Notes under the pieces: model-generated
The model's input: only the letters and a program-made list of their open reading frames with translations
Databases searched by the model: none
What the model was told of the DNA's origin: nothing
Shown here: piece after piece, positions 24,341 through 39,580 of the stretch
Layout: each line of letters opens with the position of its first letter
How positions within the stretch are numbered: position 1 is the stretch's first letter
From: Burhinus oedicnemus
Lineage: Eukaryota; Chordata; Aves; Charadriiformes; Burhinidae
Assembly (NCBI GenBank): GCA_008921705.1
Contig: VFFE01006977.1
Span: forward strand, 570,374-634,373
Direction of reading: 5' to 3'
DNA: 64,000 nt
Made by a program: the position numbers and the translations under genes

Positions 24341-27300
24341 GGTGGTGGGGATGTCAATATCCTGCTCCTGACTCGCAAAGTAAGGAATCCTATTTCATGT
24401 TTTGCAAGACTACCATCCTGTAGTCAGTAGCCAATACCGCTCAGACCAACCTCAGAGCTTGCTAGATTTTTTTGGCAGACCAAGATTTAAACAATCGTTA
24501 AAATAAATAAAACCGAAGTAAGGATGCTCAACATTGCTAAGTAATTTCTTTCCCCTTACTTTAAGCCAGCTGAAAGTGATGGTGGTAATTACAGCAAATG
24601 TTCCTTGATAAGAATACCAAGGAGCAAAAGAACATAGGTAACTGCTATACACACTGCCATTAAAATATTAAATATATGTCAGAGCACACTGAGACTTGCA
24701 ATGCAACATGTTTATTCTTTCTATAGTTTGGTTTTATCTGCCGAAGTGTAATGACTCAAATATGTTGGAAACCAAAGTGAGAATGGTACCATGCTAACTG
24801 AACGTGGAGATGAAATTTCCAAGAAAGAAAAAACCCTGATAATCATGAAGAACCTTTGCGTGATAAAATCCATCTGCAAAGCAGTCTTCCATAGCAAATG
24901 AAGGAAGCTTTATTGTTTAATTTTTAAAAATAAATTGGAAATACATAGTCTTCACAATCCACAAGTATAACTTCAAAATCAAATGCAATTCTCCATGTAC
25001 CAATTGGCAATTCTCTGCCAATCCTAACTTCCAGCAAGCTCAGGTTCTGCAGAGACAGTAAGCAGCATAGTCCAAAATACCAAATACCTGCATCAAGAAC
25101 TACAAGTTAATTACTTGCAAAACAACTGCAAACAAAGAAAAGGTGTTAAAGAGGTCACCAGAAACTGCACCAAAGTGCAAAATTAACATTGAGATTTCAC
25201 ACTCTTATCAGCAAGATTGTATCTACAGATTTGAGCACTTAAATTTGGAAGACTTCACAAAGGGCCAAGAGAAAGGACAGCAATTGCAAATTTGCTCCAG
25301 ACAGCAAATGAAGCTATTTCCAGCATTTCTCTAGGCAACGGTGAAACAACTGTAAGCTTGCAGAAAGATCCTAAATTGTGCTATATGACTTAGAAGAACT
25401 TCTCTGAACCTTTTAAACTATTTAAATATGAAATATTTTAGTTATAAGTCCATAACAGAAAATGGTCTTCCATTCATGGTAGCAGCACTGTCCATCTCTG
25501 GCATTTTTTAAGGTTCTGTCACCCCAGTGTGCACCTGTTTATATCTGTGTCTAATATCTAGACCCATGTTCAACTTTAAATGGTACCATCAACAACAGGA
25601 GAATAACTGCTATCAAGATAAACCTGAGCGGGATCTTGAAGTACCTGCTCTCTCCAGAACCAACATTCCTGTGTACAGAATCATCTACTGTGTACAGAAC
25701 CAAGTAGTTACAACTCACTGCAACCACAATTTCTCTTTCTTAAACCTGAAGTTAGAGGGAGTTACCCCAACCAGTCATAGTCATGAACACCTGTGCCATG
25801 TCTGAACAAGACTTACACAGCCACTTCCAAGAAAGAAGTGACACCAACAACTGAATAAAGCCTCTGTAGTTGTCAAGATTATAATGACTATATCTCCAAG
25901 ACAGGAAATAAAGCCACTGTTTTCGTCTAAATAAAGTTTGAGGAATTAACCGATATCTTATATGAATGTAAGTTTCACAGACTAATATTTAAGGCAGTAG
26001 TCTATGAAAACCATAGAGTTGCACCAAAAATTGTACAACTGCAAAACTGTTTTTAGGGACATTATTCTCTTTCCCCTACATTATGAGGCAGCTCATCAAT
26101 AGAGAACAAAACGTTTTTGTCATACACCTCCCAAGAGAAAAGACAGCTCTTCACAGAAGAACTGCAAGATAATTCACGTCAAAACTAGAAGAAATCATAG
26201 CTACTATGAAAACAAATACTGTATTTCAAAACCCACTGGGAGGATCCTGTTGTGCAAGAGGTCAGAATAGTTAGTGCTTTTCTACTGAAGTTCATTAATT
26301 GTAGCTAAGGATTGATTTATTTATAAAAATGAGATAAGTTCTCTATCATACCACGATTATTTCCTTTCTTTTCTTTTATAAACCAGTAATTTAAGTCTTA
26401 TATACATGCTTCCTTTTCCTTTCCACTGGTTCTCAAGTTAAAAAATAGTAATTGAAAAGTAATCCAAACAGGATGCCTCCTCTCACTTTTCCCCTTGATA
26501 AATTAGGAGCAATATTTAAATATAACATTATATTTAAATAAGCCTTAAGTAAAACAAACAACACCACAAATCAAATGCTTAACTGTAATGGTTGACTTGT
26601 CCAGAAAGCAGTCACTTTCTGACATATAAGCTAGGAATTTGCAGCGTTAGAGAAGTAGATGAAGCAATTCCTCCCAGCCGTGGAAAAGCCTGTATCATAA
26701 GCACTGTAAGGTCAAGCTCGACAGAGCTGCAAAAACTAAGTCACAGGCATATAGGAAGGGCAAATACCTGGTAGATTTGGGAGAAAACTTGGGCTCAGTT
26801 CAGGCATCTTAAGCCCTTTTGTCTACTGTTTCTTTCAGTCAGACACCATGGATCCAGAACCAGGCAGCAGGCGTGGGATTTTGGCTTAACTAGGCTGCTG
26901 AAATCAGATCTTCAGAGCACGCCGCACATCACCCTGCACTCCTACCATAAGTATTTGAGCTCTGTGGTTGTAATTCTACTGAAAAAGAAAACACTTTGCT
27001 CAACAGAAGATCTGCTACCACTAAATTCTTTTTTTCCTTAAATTGGATTCATATTATTTAAGACTCTGATTTTGGAAAGGACTCTTGGATTCAACGTCTG
27101 GATAGCTGAAGTGCAGAATCTCACTAGTCTTTAATGCCTTTCTGAACAGATCGGGTGCCTGCCCACGTACAACACGTTTTGAAGTCAGATGCTAGACAGA
27201 TTTTTACAGCGTAAAATCTACAAATACTGGGACCAGATTAGAGCTTTAGCTTTCCTTGCAGGTCACGCTGACTCAGCAGCAGCCATTCCCATTTTGAATG

Positions 27301-28899
27301 CTGGGCCATCATGATGTTCACGCTCCTCAGATGTAGTAAGCTAGTGTTTCACAGAAGGAATAAGCCTCCGATTCCTTCAGCGCTCGTACTCCAAGAGCAA
27401 GCTCATTGTCGCTTGCATTTCTTCACACTGCCAAGGAGCCAGCAGTCTCTGCAGTCCACTGCAGCAGACACGAAGGAGCGTGTGCCGAAGTGCAAAGCAT
27501 TACTCAAGATGAGCCCAGTATTCCTGTTACTTAACAAAAGATAGCAGCTGCTCTGGCAAACCAGCACGGTGAACCTCAGTTACAAACTCTTACGACTTGA
27601 TTTTTAGCCATACCAGTTTTCCTACTTACAGCCTGAGATGAAGGACAGAATTTTTTGCAAGCTTAAACACTGGCTCCTCAGTTGTTTTCTTTCTCTTGGG
27701 GTTAATAATAGAAACTACTTACTTTGGCATATTTTGAGTAGGGAAGTGTTCAGGGTGACACCTCCCAGGATCCAGACGACTTGTAGCCTTATCTCAGGTA
27801 CAGAAAATAAACAAAGCAAAATCTCGCGTTGCTGTGAACCAGAACTTTGACTCAAGCATCATCATGCACCCACACTATTGTGAGGGATTTCCTAGAGCAG
27901 ACATGAGCAGTCTGTGATGCAGGTAGACAACAACGATCCAGGTCCCCTGAAACACGATTTGCTAGCACTGAACAAGCTCAGCCTACACCGCCTGCTTTGA
28001 TATCTGAGAATATCCCGAGACTGTTGTCATCCTCTGGATCAGTAAGTATTACTATGGTTAGTATCATGCACCACTGTGCTATACTCGGAGATGGAGAAGG
28101 ATCTGTCTTTGGTCATGTCAACTGTAAAAGACTCCAAAAGAAAAAGTTTTTGCATCACACATGAATGCATTAACACAGAATTCCTTACTGCCATTGTAAT
28201 TTCTGTATACAATGTAGAAAGCTTAGTAAATCCATTCTTACTTTATGTAATTTCACTCATCTAAGATAGCTGGGGAAGATGTGACTGCATCATACAAGAT
28301 GCACTCATAAAGAGAAAATGAAATTAAATTTTTCCTCTAATGAAATACTTAAATCTGACTACTCTTTAAACAAAACCAAACTAATTAATCATCCTATCAA
28401 ATCAGGAATGCACTTATCCAGAAAGGTACATCTTCAGAAGAAAATAATGAAGTATGACTTTAAAGTAGGTCAGTCAAGTAGTCAAAAGTGATGATATACA
28501 AAACTAGGGGCAACTTCATCCCTTATACTCATGCAATATAACCTACGTTTTTGCACAACTTTATTCAACCGTGTTCTGAACTTGCTCCCTTCTCATCCTA
28601 GAAGCCTCCTTACACTTGATAATATCTTACTGCAACTTCATTGATCTTACTATAAGAAGGCTTTAAATTAAGTTGAAAATCAGAAACCATATGAATAAAC
28701 AATACATAACTTTCTGGAAGCCTTGATCCAGGCCTTGATCTTCTGCCTTGAGCTATAGATTTGTGACTGCTAACGTTTCTGCCAACAGAATTACTGCTTT
28801 AAGTCAGCCACAAAGAAACAGCAGCCAATTTGTGTCAGAAGCTACTTATTTCATGGTGTCAGTAGATAAAATGGAGAAATGATTTTGACTGTTGTAAAA

Positions 28900-28965
28900 C
28901 AATATTGGTGGCAGGGACCTGTGGAGTTCCTCTGGTCCAAAATCTGACACCTATATACATCTTAT
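28900..28965 (-). mobile_element. Short CR1 3'-tail remnant
   Basis: GGCAGGGACCTGTGGAGTTC followed by CTCTGGTCCAAAATCTGACA resembles the antisense CR1 tail (GGAAGGGACCTCTGGAGATC, CTGGTCCAAC). Only about 60 bp are recognisable, so chance similarity is possible. Confidence 0.4.
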
Positions 28966-29232
28966 CACCAATATCATTTTGTGGCGTACACAGGAGTTTC
29001 CTAGGTATCGTCTGTTCAAATACTAAGCCTACTAACGCTATCTGGCCTTATTCAGCTTGTAAGAACGTAAGAGGATTATAGTTTTGTAACATTAATAATT
29101 TAAGTTATGGCATCACTGCGATTTCAGGGAAGGTATCACATAACTTCTGCGAAATACTTACATTATTACAGAAAGCTTCTCTGCCACTCTGTCATCTCGT
29201 AGAATACTCAATCCACAGGCAAAAGGAACCTC

Positions 29233-29262
29233 AAAAAACAACAAAAAAACCCCACCAAAAGA
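29233..29262 (+). repeat. Short A/C-rich tract
   Basis: A-rich with interspersed C (AACAACAAAAAAACCCCACC). Same style as the tracts at 4.4, 24.3 and 62.0 kb. Confidence 0.85.
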
Positions 29263-32200
29263 CCAATGCAAGTTTGTTTAATATTAATCATATTCCAGAG
29301 CATATGGGTTTAGAGTTCCATTTTCCATAACATCAACCACTTCGTAGTTGTAATAGAATCAGGCCTATTTCAGAACAAATGCATGTTTACAATGACTTAT
29401 AATAATATGCCAGTCATGGGAGAGTTTTTGATGTCAAGGACTCCATTATATGTTTGGGTGCAAGTTCAACAACAACAGCTGCTCCAGATTTAATGAAGGT
29501 AGTACTCAGGGGACAGGATTTATTTATGGGGGCTTACAGAAAATGTTCAATATGTACCAAAATATACATTGTTCAGAGACTTTCATGCTTGGGAGTGAAA
29601 CTCTCAATGTTCGATTCATAATGTCTATTTCACAAGGGCTTACAGGAAATAAAACTGTTTGTTTTAATTGCATACAGCAAAATGTTAGAAAAGAAAAGAT
29701 TTATGTTCTCCAGCGACAGTGAATGTTTTGGGCTAATATGTCATGGTTACCATGGACAAAAAATAAAGGAATATTATTCAAGCACTACTCCAATTCATAG
29801 GCATCTTAAAGTCTAGTATCAGCAAATACGCACAGTACTGTGGGTTCTCTTCTTCATGTGCTCTTCAGCACCTTTTAAAAATAAGATATACTACCTGTGT
29901 AATTTTATCATTTTACCTCTATTATTGTTTTCCATTAATAGGAAATATGAACAGACAGCCAAGACATCTGAATTTACAGTGGACTCAAAGTAGACCAATA
30001 AAATGCAAGGTGATACTAGATCAGGGTATTTTTAATGTGTTCATATGCACATTATTTTTACTGTGATTAAAATAAAATGCATCCACTGTACTTAGAAAAG
30101 TATTTTCTGTTTCTGCTTCTTGCTTGTCCCCTTACTGTGTGTATCATCATACATAGAGAAATGAAGTTTTGTATTTTGATTTGAGATCCCTGAGTTGAAC
30201 AGAATTTTAACAGCGGTTAAACAATACTTAAGAGGCTGAACGATCTCTAATTGTGTCAATATAGTTTTCCACTCCATCTTAGTCTTCCTATTCTTGCTAG
30301 ACCCTAATATGACACATTCTTTTAATAAAAAAAATACAAAAAATTAGAGTGTCTTCCCTTTTCATTTGCATATCATCCAACAAAAGAATAAGACAGTGAC
30401 TGAAGTAACAAATGGAAAACAATGCAGCTGCACATATTTCATAAAAAGGTCAGAGAAATTAGTACTATGAGGAACTTTTTGAGAAAGATGAACACTGGAA
30501 ATTTGCTTACAGTGCATTCTATGCAAACAGAAGTGAAAATGCAAATTAAAAAAATATTATACATTTTAACTTTTGTTTTCCTTTAAGATTCCAATATCTT
30601 TCAGTATGTGTATTGGTCAATCCTTTGAAAAGCAGTACCACTATCTATGGGTTCATACCTAGTCTGTGGAAGTTTCAGCTTTTCACTATTTTAGCTTATC
30701 TTTTCTGAATTTATGATCATAATGGTATCTGATCACACATTACTGGTTGTTATTGTGTTTTGTTATATGCTGTTTCAGCTGTTAGGGTGTTAACTGGAAA
30801 GATGACTAAGCAGAAATAAATATCAGAGTATTACAAATGTATTTTGTCTGGCTGTTGAAATACTTCAGTTTCAGCATCATAGCACCTATTCCAAAACCTT
30901 TTCCTTCCATATTCTAAGCTGCCAACTCTGTCTTCAGCAAAAAGAGAAGAGAAAATACCTCACACACACGTTGCCATTGCAGCAAAGGACAGATTCCAGT
31001 GCAATTCCAATGAGCGTAATTATCTTGTGACAGTTAAAACTCCAGGAAAGCTGTAATCTTTCAACTGTTCCTTAGAGCCAAAAAAGCATTAGAAAACACA
31101 GATGTGTTTTTCATGTTTTCTGCAAACATGGCCTTCATTGTGTCTTATTTGCCATGAACCACTTTTACGGTGAACTATGAGACACAGAAACTAGAAGTTT
31201 GTCTTTCACTTTTTCTTTCCACTATTCCACTATTCTTCTCCCTTCCTCCACAACTTAATTGAAGCACTGCTTTTGCCGTAACCTGTTTCCCTCCCACAAT
31301 TTTTTCAGGTTTATCAGTACAGATGAGTATTTTCTAAATTGAAAGTAGTTTTTTAACTCAAATTACTTAAGAATTCTTGCCTTTTCACGGTTTTTTAAAA
31401 TATAAACTTAGAAATAGAATGGAATTCAAAACCAAATGTTGTCCTCAACTTCTGTTTGTTCTTTTTTAACATTTGAATTAAAAAAGTGGTAATACGTGAC
31501 AGTTATTTCATGTCAACCTGAAACTGAACAGTTTCTGCAGTTTACAGTTGACAGAGAAATCAGTTATCTTCATCATTTATTCTTCCAGAGTTACAGAAAT
31601 CATTATTATTTACCTTAAAGTTATCTGAACAAGTATCTTCTGTGAAAAGATGGCCCAAGATCAACACACATTCAAATTTCCCTCCAACAACACAAATTTG
31701 GATTACAGATTCTTAGACATCACGAAGATGATGTATTTACAAAGCACAACATTCATCTCCTCTTGCCCTTGGCCGCGCTAATGAGCACTTCTCCTGCCTT
31801 TACTCACATTCTCCTCAGCTTGGACTCAAACGCATCTTCAATCGTCCACCTGTCCTTCTCCTTTCTTTGGGATTTGTCCTTTCTCATTTAAACATTCCAA
31901 AACATTGTAACTCAGAAAGAGACATGAAGGAAGGAGTTAGCAGTGGCACTGGAAGGACAAAATACTACACGCTTTTTTCACATTAAACGTCAACATTAAA
32001 AATCCATCAAAAAAATCCTAAAATGAGTTATTCATGATCCCTAAATCCTACTATCAGGTTAAAATGAAAACTTTCTGAAATAAGCATTAACTTTATTTTT
32101 TCTATATTTTTGAGCTTTTAAAATTTGTGCGTTTAAGCTTTTTCCATAACTTTCATGATGGGGACTCCCAAAACTTAAATAAAAGATAAAATTCTTATTC

Positions 32201-32483
32201 AGCTAGCCAACTGTGAGAGCTGGGCTCTAAATAAACAAACAAAAGTCAGCTGACAAAAAGTCAGCAAAAACATATATGCCTCCCTTCAAGTCTTGTGTAT
32301 TACTGTTTAGGTTGGAAGTTTCTCATACCAATAATTATTTTTCTTTAAGACATGATCCAAAAAGAGGGGGTCTAGTAACACACACAAACTCCATAGAAAA
32401 AAAAATAAATAAGCACAATTAAAACCTTTATACTTGGATCAACGCATACAGGAAGTAAACTAGAATGTCTAGCTAAGCCCTAT

Positions 32484-32503
32484 GATTATTATTATTATTA
32501 TTT
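32484..32503 (+). repeat. ATT trinucleotide repeat
   Basis: About six uninterrupted ATT units. Confidence 0.95.
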
Positions 32504-32849
32504 ACAGGCTTCCTTCTTCTCTGTAGCATTTAATTGTGTAACAGTTTTCCACACTAAGAATCCTATGTAACCCCAACAAATTTAACATTGTCCCTATAGT
32601 CCTTATGATACTTTAAATCTATTTTTCATGTATAATAATTCAGGTGTCAACATCAGAAAGCTACTCCTAAATCTATTAATTGACTTTGCACTTCAGTTTC
32701 CTGGGAAGCATCACAAAAGAGTAGCAGACAGCAGCTTTAATCCAATTTGTAAATAACATCAGTATAAAAAAAGGTAAATTATTTTTCTTGAACATTACTG
32801 CTCAGCTTGTATTATTCTTTGCATTTAGTAGGGTTGAATGAAAAGTAAG

Positions 32850-32960
32850 AGTTATTAATGGCTTTCTCTTCAGTGGCCATTAATTAATTTATGCTTTTTT
32901 ATGGAGCTGACTCATATCACTGCATATTACACCGCCCAGTGCAATGACTCAGGGCATTAG
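32850..32960. promoter_or_regulatory. Candidate intronic enhancer-like block
   Basis: This block contains an AT-rich homeodomain-type cluster (CCATTAATTAATTTATGC, 32877-32894). It is followed by two AP-1/MAF-type sites: GCTGACTCA at 32906-32914 and TGACTCA at 32945-32951, the second in the context GCAATGACTCA. The clustering is suggestive, but each motif is short and expected by chance in 55 kb; I have no conservation data. Confidence 0.25.
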
Positions 32961-35900
32961 GCAGCACCAGTGAATCACTGGATTTTTAGCGCAACTTTCA
33001 TGATGCAGCCGAGACTTTTTCCTCAGGCTTTTCTGCCACTCCCAGTAGGTCAGTCCTCCCTGACAAGGCAGAAGCACTCTTCCCAGAAATGATCTTCTGC
33101 CAGTAAGATTGTAGCAGAAGTCTGGACCTATTTAGATCTAGACTCTTAATTAATCAGCAACCATTTGTTATTTTATCCTGCAATGCTCATCTTCCCATTT
33201 GCTTGTAGCTACAGAGATTGTAATTCAGTCTTGCGCAGGCAACAAAACAATTGCGGACCTGAAGTTCTGGGTATGTTAAAAAAGAAAATAAAAAATCCTT
33301 AATTCAAGTGTATCAGACTTTCTTTTCAAGTTGGATTGTCCCTCCTGACAAAGGGTGTATGTCAAAGGATGAATAAGAATAGCTCATATGCTAATAAGAC
33401 CATTTTCCACAAAGAGGTTATCAGATCACTCCACTCAAGGGCCTCTAATCCATCAAAGGTTTCTCACTATCCCCTCACACTGAAGGAGAGAGGAGACTTC
33501 TCCAAGATGCACTAAAAGGTAATTCATGTTGTCCCCAGTATTGCAGCTGAGGGAGCACAAAGAACCACAAGTTTGCCCCTAAATCTTACAGTGCTTCACA
33601 GAAATAAGCAGGACTGCAGCTGAAGTGCTCTGCACACCCCAGTCACCTTCACCGAGCCAAGTTACCTCCAGAGTAGTTCAAGCGTAGACAAACCTTCAAC
33701 GAGCATTACTATGAAACCGCTCCAAATGAAGGACACAACCTTAACCTGCATAACCCAAGCGAGCTCAGAGGACGTGTATTTCTTGTATGAACCTATATAC
33801 AACCATCACTTTGATGTTTCTCCTTACAAAAATTGTGCCCTTTAGTATGGTGTTTTATTTCTAAATTGGTGTAAATACACATATTCATTCAGAACTAGCA
33901 ATTGGTTTCTATTCGATCTTTTATTTCCAGTAGTCAGATCTGAGAAGGAGTCACACTACATTTCAGCCCCACTGAGGCTCAGAGCACAGTAGTCTCCTGT
34001 CATTCTTCAGTCAAGCCCAGAACAAAATAAAATGTAGTTTATATACGCCTTAGTAACACAGTTGAAAGAAACTTCTTTCAAAGACAGGAACTTTTATTGA
34101 ATAAGACTGCTAGCCTGCAACCAGGACAGTTAGAGGAAAAGGCCTTAAAGCAATTCCAGTCTGGATCAACATTTAAAAACTATGTTAAGAATACAAATCC
34201 CGAGATACCATTAAACTTTAAACGAACTGCTTTCCTGCAGATCAAAAGATCGTGCACCTTCTGTCACACAAGTCAGGTGGCAGAAAATAGCTGAGGTAGG
34301 GGAGTCAAGATTACTTTATAATTACTCGGTCTCCAGATACTCCTAAATTAACTGCATGTTTACAGTGAGGGGCTCAAGAGGCAACAAGACACACTGTATC
34401 TGGCTACCACTATACTGAAAAACTTCAGCATCTGATGTCTACAGTATACAGCTGTCATAGGCATTGCTGTGTTTTTCTTTATAAATAATATAGCTGCTGT
34501 AGGTATGACCCAAGGAGCATACAAGGTTTTTCTCTTCATTACCCATATCAGAAGGAACTAGATCCATTCAGGTTAACAGATACAGCCTCAATATAGCCAT
34601 GAAAAGATGGATGAATGCAGCATCTGGACTGTGTAAAGATTTGCTAGGAAAGTTACACATATTGAAGAAATCCTTTTTAAAGATTAGCATAGATTATTTC
34701 CAAAGTAGTCCACGTTAGAAAGTTATAATTACTTCAACCTACTGACGCAACTAAGGCGCTTCAAAAAAACAACTTAAATGATATACAATAAAAGCATGGG
34801 AAGAGCGATCAGTCAGTGTTTGATGGCCGGTAACCAGAGCTAAACAGAAGTCCTTCATAACTCAGGAACTTGGTGAAGAGAGCAGTGCTGCAAGCTTTTC
34901 CACTGCTATTGTCCAGTGGGTGAGTAACCAACAGGAACCACCCTGTCTTGGACCAGGCGCTCACGTCCCCGCCTGCCAGTTCAGGCTGCAACAAGCATTT
35001 TTAAGGTACACACGCACAGACTAACTTAACTTATTTTGTTTGTTTGTTTATGAACTTGAAGTCTGAAGAGAAAAAAAATAAATAACCAAAATGAAACAAG
35101 ACAATATTTTGTTAGGTTTCTAAGATCATCAGAGCCATCCTCATGTTCTTTTTTCTTTAATTATGCAATCATATTAAATCTTCACACAATCTTTCCTATG
35201 TTTATTGAAATATAAACTCGTATGAACAGAAGGCAGATTGAGAAATAACCAGACATCTTATACAAATATTTAGTGCTGCTACAGAATACGGATCATACTC
35301 TGCAGAAGATAATCTTGTTCAACGAAATAACTGCTCACATATTGTGAATCTAAGAGAGATTGTATTTTTTTCACTTGTTTATTGTCTGGTTGCCACAGCA
35401 ATACACTGCCTGTTTGTTTTAAACATTACATGGAGAGTACATTTCTTAAAGGCACTTTTTTCTCAGCTTTATACTGTACATGCACTGATGATTTCAGGCC
35501 AACGAGGACGCAGGACTCTGAATGCACAAAACCCAAAAGAATCCAAAATGAACTTTAGCCAATCCCAGTTTTAGAGCACCAAAATGTCAAATTACAGCTG
35601 TTGTGCCTTAATGAAGAGATGTACTGCCCAGCTTAACTCAGTCCCTCTCTCTCTGTCTCCCCCCGAGGGAAACTGATGACCTAATGTCAGTTTATCTCAC
35701 TAATGTATGTATCTCAGCAAGAAGTATCCTGCTTTATGTCCCCCTTTTCTCACTTGCATCTCTGACTTGCACACAAATACAATCCACTTCAGAAAAAGTG
35801 TTTTACACAATTTTTAAAGACTTTGAAAAAACATTTACTATTTCAGTATGTAAATCAGATAGACTAGAAAAGCCAGTTTTCACAAAACCACACACTATAT

Positions 35901-38900
35901 GAAGTAAAATATAATTTCTTGCATGGATGTAGTATAATCTAAGTGTTTTTTTAAAAAACTCTTACTGGGCAATAAAAATACTCTGTAAATTTAAAAGAGA
36001 ATTCTGAACTGAAATTGATCAAAACATCACGCATTCTTGTGCTGCTTATGACATAAATACAGCACACAATTTCCTATGCAAAATACTTTAAGCCCCAGCA
36101 AACTGCAACTGACAGTAGCTACCGTAATTTTGCACAAATCTTAAGATTCGTTCTAGTGGAGCAACCTGTGCACTAGAGAACATCACAGCTGGTCTTTTGA
36201 AATTTTTGTCTTATACAACTTAAGCTGATGTCAACATTATTTAATACTTGTCTTCTATATTTAATGTCAATATATCACTATGCTCCCATCCAATTTCTGA
36301 ATCACGGCAGTCTCTGTTCGGCATACTCAGTCTAAATCAAAGGTTTCACAACTGCATTCCCACTGCCAAACCATTTCATCATGGGATTGCCCAGAATGCA
36401 TAACTAAATGATTGAATTTCTTTTTCTTAATAAAATATACCATTTTAGTCTCAGAATTTTCATGAAAAAATATACTAAAATATTATCTTTTAAGTTCTTT
36501 AGGACATTAAATTGTAAATATACTTTTAAACGCATTTCTTCTTGCCCTAGTACACAGGAGAAGGTACTTGCACACATTCACTTAAAAATCTTCTGAGCAA
36601 TGGCATGAAATTCATTGCCATTCTAGCAAAGCAATGAATAGCATGATCTGTGTTGTGGACTACAATTTACAGATACAAACCATAATAATACGCAAGTTTT
36701 ACACAACAATTCCTGCTAATAGCCTGGAAGTGAAACAATTAACATACACAATTTTGACAGTGCAGTCCTCTATGCCTTTAAATTTCATGATTAAAAAAAC
36801 AGCCTTTTTATTATTTTTTTTAAAGGTAATGGTAAAAGCCAAAAGTATATACAGAGAAAATACTATTATTTATGTTTTGAACCAATGCATTTAGGAAAAA
36901 ATAAACAAACAATCTTCAGAGCTAAAGAACTGTGCACTTGAAATGCTATGCTACAGGGTTCCCAACACCACAAAACTTACCTAGCAAAAGATTATTTTTT
37001 CCTAAACCTTAAATTATCTGTATTCTAAACCAACACAGCTACAACCACACAACTACTTTAAATGCACATATTCATTAATAGTACTGCCACCACCAAAAGT
37101 TTATTGGGAGAAAACAATCGTTTGCTTTTCCAAGTGTCAAAAACCATCCACAAAATACCAGTACCAAGACAGAACACACATCAATCCCACTTCCAATTTC
37201 TAAGTTTTGTCCTTCGCTCAAATCACTCTAAGATGTTCTCAAACTCAGGAAAAATTGCTTGGCTAAAACTACAAGCCCAAACTCCCCACAGCCCCTTTCA
37301 ATAGAGCTCCTCTAAAGAAACTTTAAAATATTTCTCCTATATTGAGCATCTTTTTCAGCTAAATTCTAAAGCTGCTCATTTGTTTTGGTTTTTCTTAAAG
37401 AGATCCCACCATTCAACTTGCTTTCATTAAAACATCAAGAAACTGCCTAGTTTCCTCACGATAACCTACTGTCATTTCCACCATTCACGGAATGCACTTA
37501 CACACTCCTATTTGTTCTCCATGTCAGTCTAAGTGATACCACATTTCTTCACTATGCAGACGATAAGCCTTCAAACAGATATATGAGTGAAGAGACATAT
37601 CACTTCCCAGCACATTTTAAAATGTTTGGTTTCTGATACAGTTTTCATTTCTTGATTTTATTCTGCCTTATCTAATTCACCAAAAGGGTGCAGTTTCAGG
37701 TGGTTGAGGAAAAAAGAAAGAACGATCCATGAGGCTATGACTTTTAAAAAATGTTGTTGTGTGTATGTGTGGAAAAACATTATTCTACTCCAGTTACACA
37801 GATCTCCAGCCTAAACTACTATAAATGGTTAAGACGAAAAGAAACAGACAATAAAATGGGGCTGAAATGTAGAACTCGCATACCAGTTACATCCTCCTAA
37901 GTTTCAAAGCAAGGTAGGATAAAGACAAAGAACAATATAAGATCTGAAAAAATACCATGGGAATTCACTGACATTTTATTCTCTGAATGCAGTAAAACAC
38001 AGCAGTGATGCATCACAAATACAACCTGTAGGTATGTCTTCAGATTCCAATGGAAAACAAAATTTCAAGGGAGCAACAAATGATCCTGCACCTGACTGGC
38101 CAATAAAATATTTCCCATTCAGAACCTAGAAGTTCATTTTGAGTGAAAGTATTTTTCGGAAGTGTTTCTTCAAGAAGGGGCTATGGCACGTCTTAACAGA
38201 GGATAAACTACTTCTTCCCCTATTGCTTGCTGTAGGTAAACTTACCTAGATTCAGCTTCTAGCCGTAGTTCTTTCCTGTGACATACCACACTTGACAGAA
38301 AAGGCCATCGTGGCTTTCTGCCATACATCCAACAATTTTAGAATTATGCTGAAAAACATCCAGGCAACACAACAGAACGCAATATGCTAGCATAAGCCTT
38401 AAGTGCTCCATATAATAAAATATCCAACTCCTCACTCCTACTTATCCAATGATGAAAAAAATGGAACTTTTTACCACAGGATCTCATTGGGAGGTCTTTT
38501 TAAGCTGTTTGCCTCCTGAGATCCCAAAATCTTTTCCAGAGCTGCTGCTTTTAGCACAGTCTCCCATTCCTCTTTGCCACATCCTTTGTTTTACAAATGC
38601 TTCTACAGTGCTCATACCTACAGACTATCTACAGTATTGTCTTTAGAAATGAAATACGTACAATACTTATTTTAGAACTGATGAATAGTAGAAAAGTAAG
38701 AACCATAGCTAATCCTTACTTCACTAAGTCTTAAATCCTCAGATATTTCATGGGAAATAATTAAAAGCAGCTTTCACGTAAAATAAGGAAAACTTTGATA
38801 TGTTACCTCAAAAAGGTCTACTGCAATATCCCTCATCCATAGATTTCCTTAACAATCCTTTCTTCACTTTTAGGTCAGTCTGAGTGATCTTGACCTTCTT

Positions 38901-39550
38901 TTCTTTGTAAATGACTAACTATAGGAATGCAAAACTTGATCGTCTCCTAAGACATTCTGAGATGCAGGGGGTTTTTAAAACGGAAATTTACCAGCAATTA
39001 CATTTTCATTCTGTAATCCCTTAATATTTTAGCAGACTTGTCTACTACTTTAATTCCAGATTGACTACAGCACAGGCAGCCTCAGATTTCAACACAGACA
39101 AGTGGGATGGGATGGGATACCCACTGTATGTTGACAGAACAGTAGCACATTTTCAAGTCTTCCATAACTTCCCAAGGATTTAGCATTAAAACCTTACTTG
39201 AGTAAGCCAGGAATCAGTTCAGCCAATTCTTTTCGCTCTCTTGCACACAAATTAATTGAGGAGCATGACAATTTAAGTGTGCTCATTTATGTAACATCTT
39301 CCTTAGTAACTAATGGATTGTCTTTGTGACACAAATATTTTTGCTTTTCAGATTCAGAAGAGACATGTTAATGGAACATCTTGGCCTGTTCTGAAGCGAT
39401 GGTAACATTTTTTTCATCATTATTCACTAAGAGAAATACAATAAGCCTAACAAGAAAATAAGCCTAGTATGATTCAGAGAAAATTTAAAAAAACATTTCT
39501 GCTCGTAATTCTACCAGTTGGAGATCTTTCCCTTCTATTAACTCTTATTC

Positions 39551-39580
39551 TGGGTTTTGGTTTTGTTTTTTCTTTTTTTT
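39551..39580 (+). repeat. T/G-rich low-complexity tract
   Basis: GGGTTTTGGTTTTGTTTTTT followed by further T-runs; complement of the A/C-rich style tracts. Confidence 0.85.

Larger units (their letters stand above)
20868..28899. other. Unique AT-rich intron sequence with low-complexity tracts
   Basis: Contains the AT, T/G and A/C tracts listed separately. Two less AT-rich patches, about 22140-22800 (144 open codons on the plus strand, unrecognised) and 26800-27540, could hold regulatory or noncoding RNA sequence but show no identifying motif. Confidence 0.55.
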
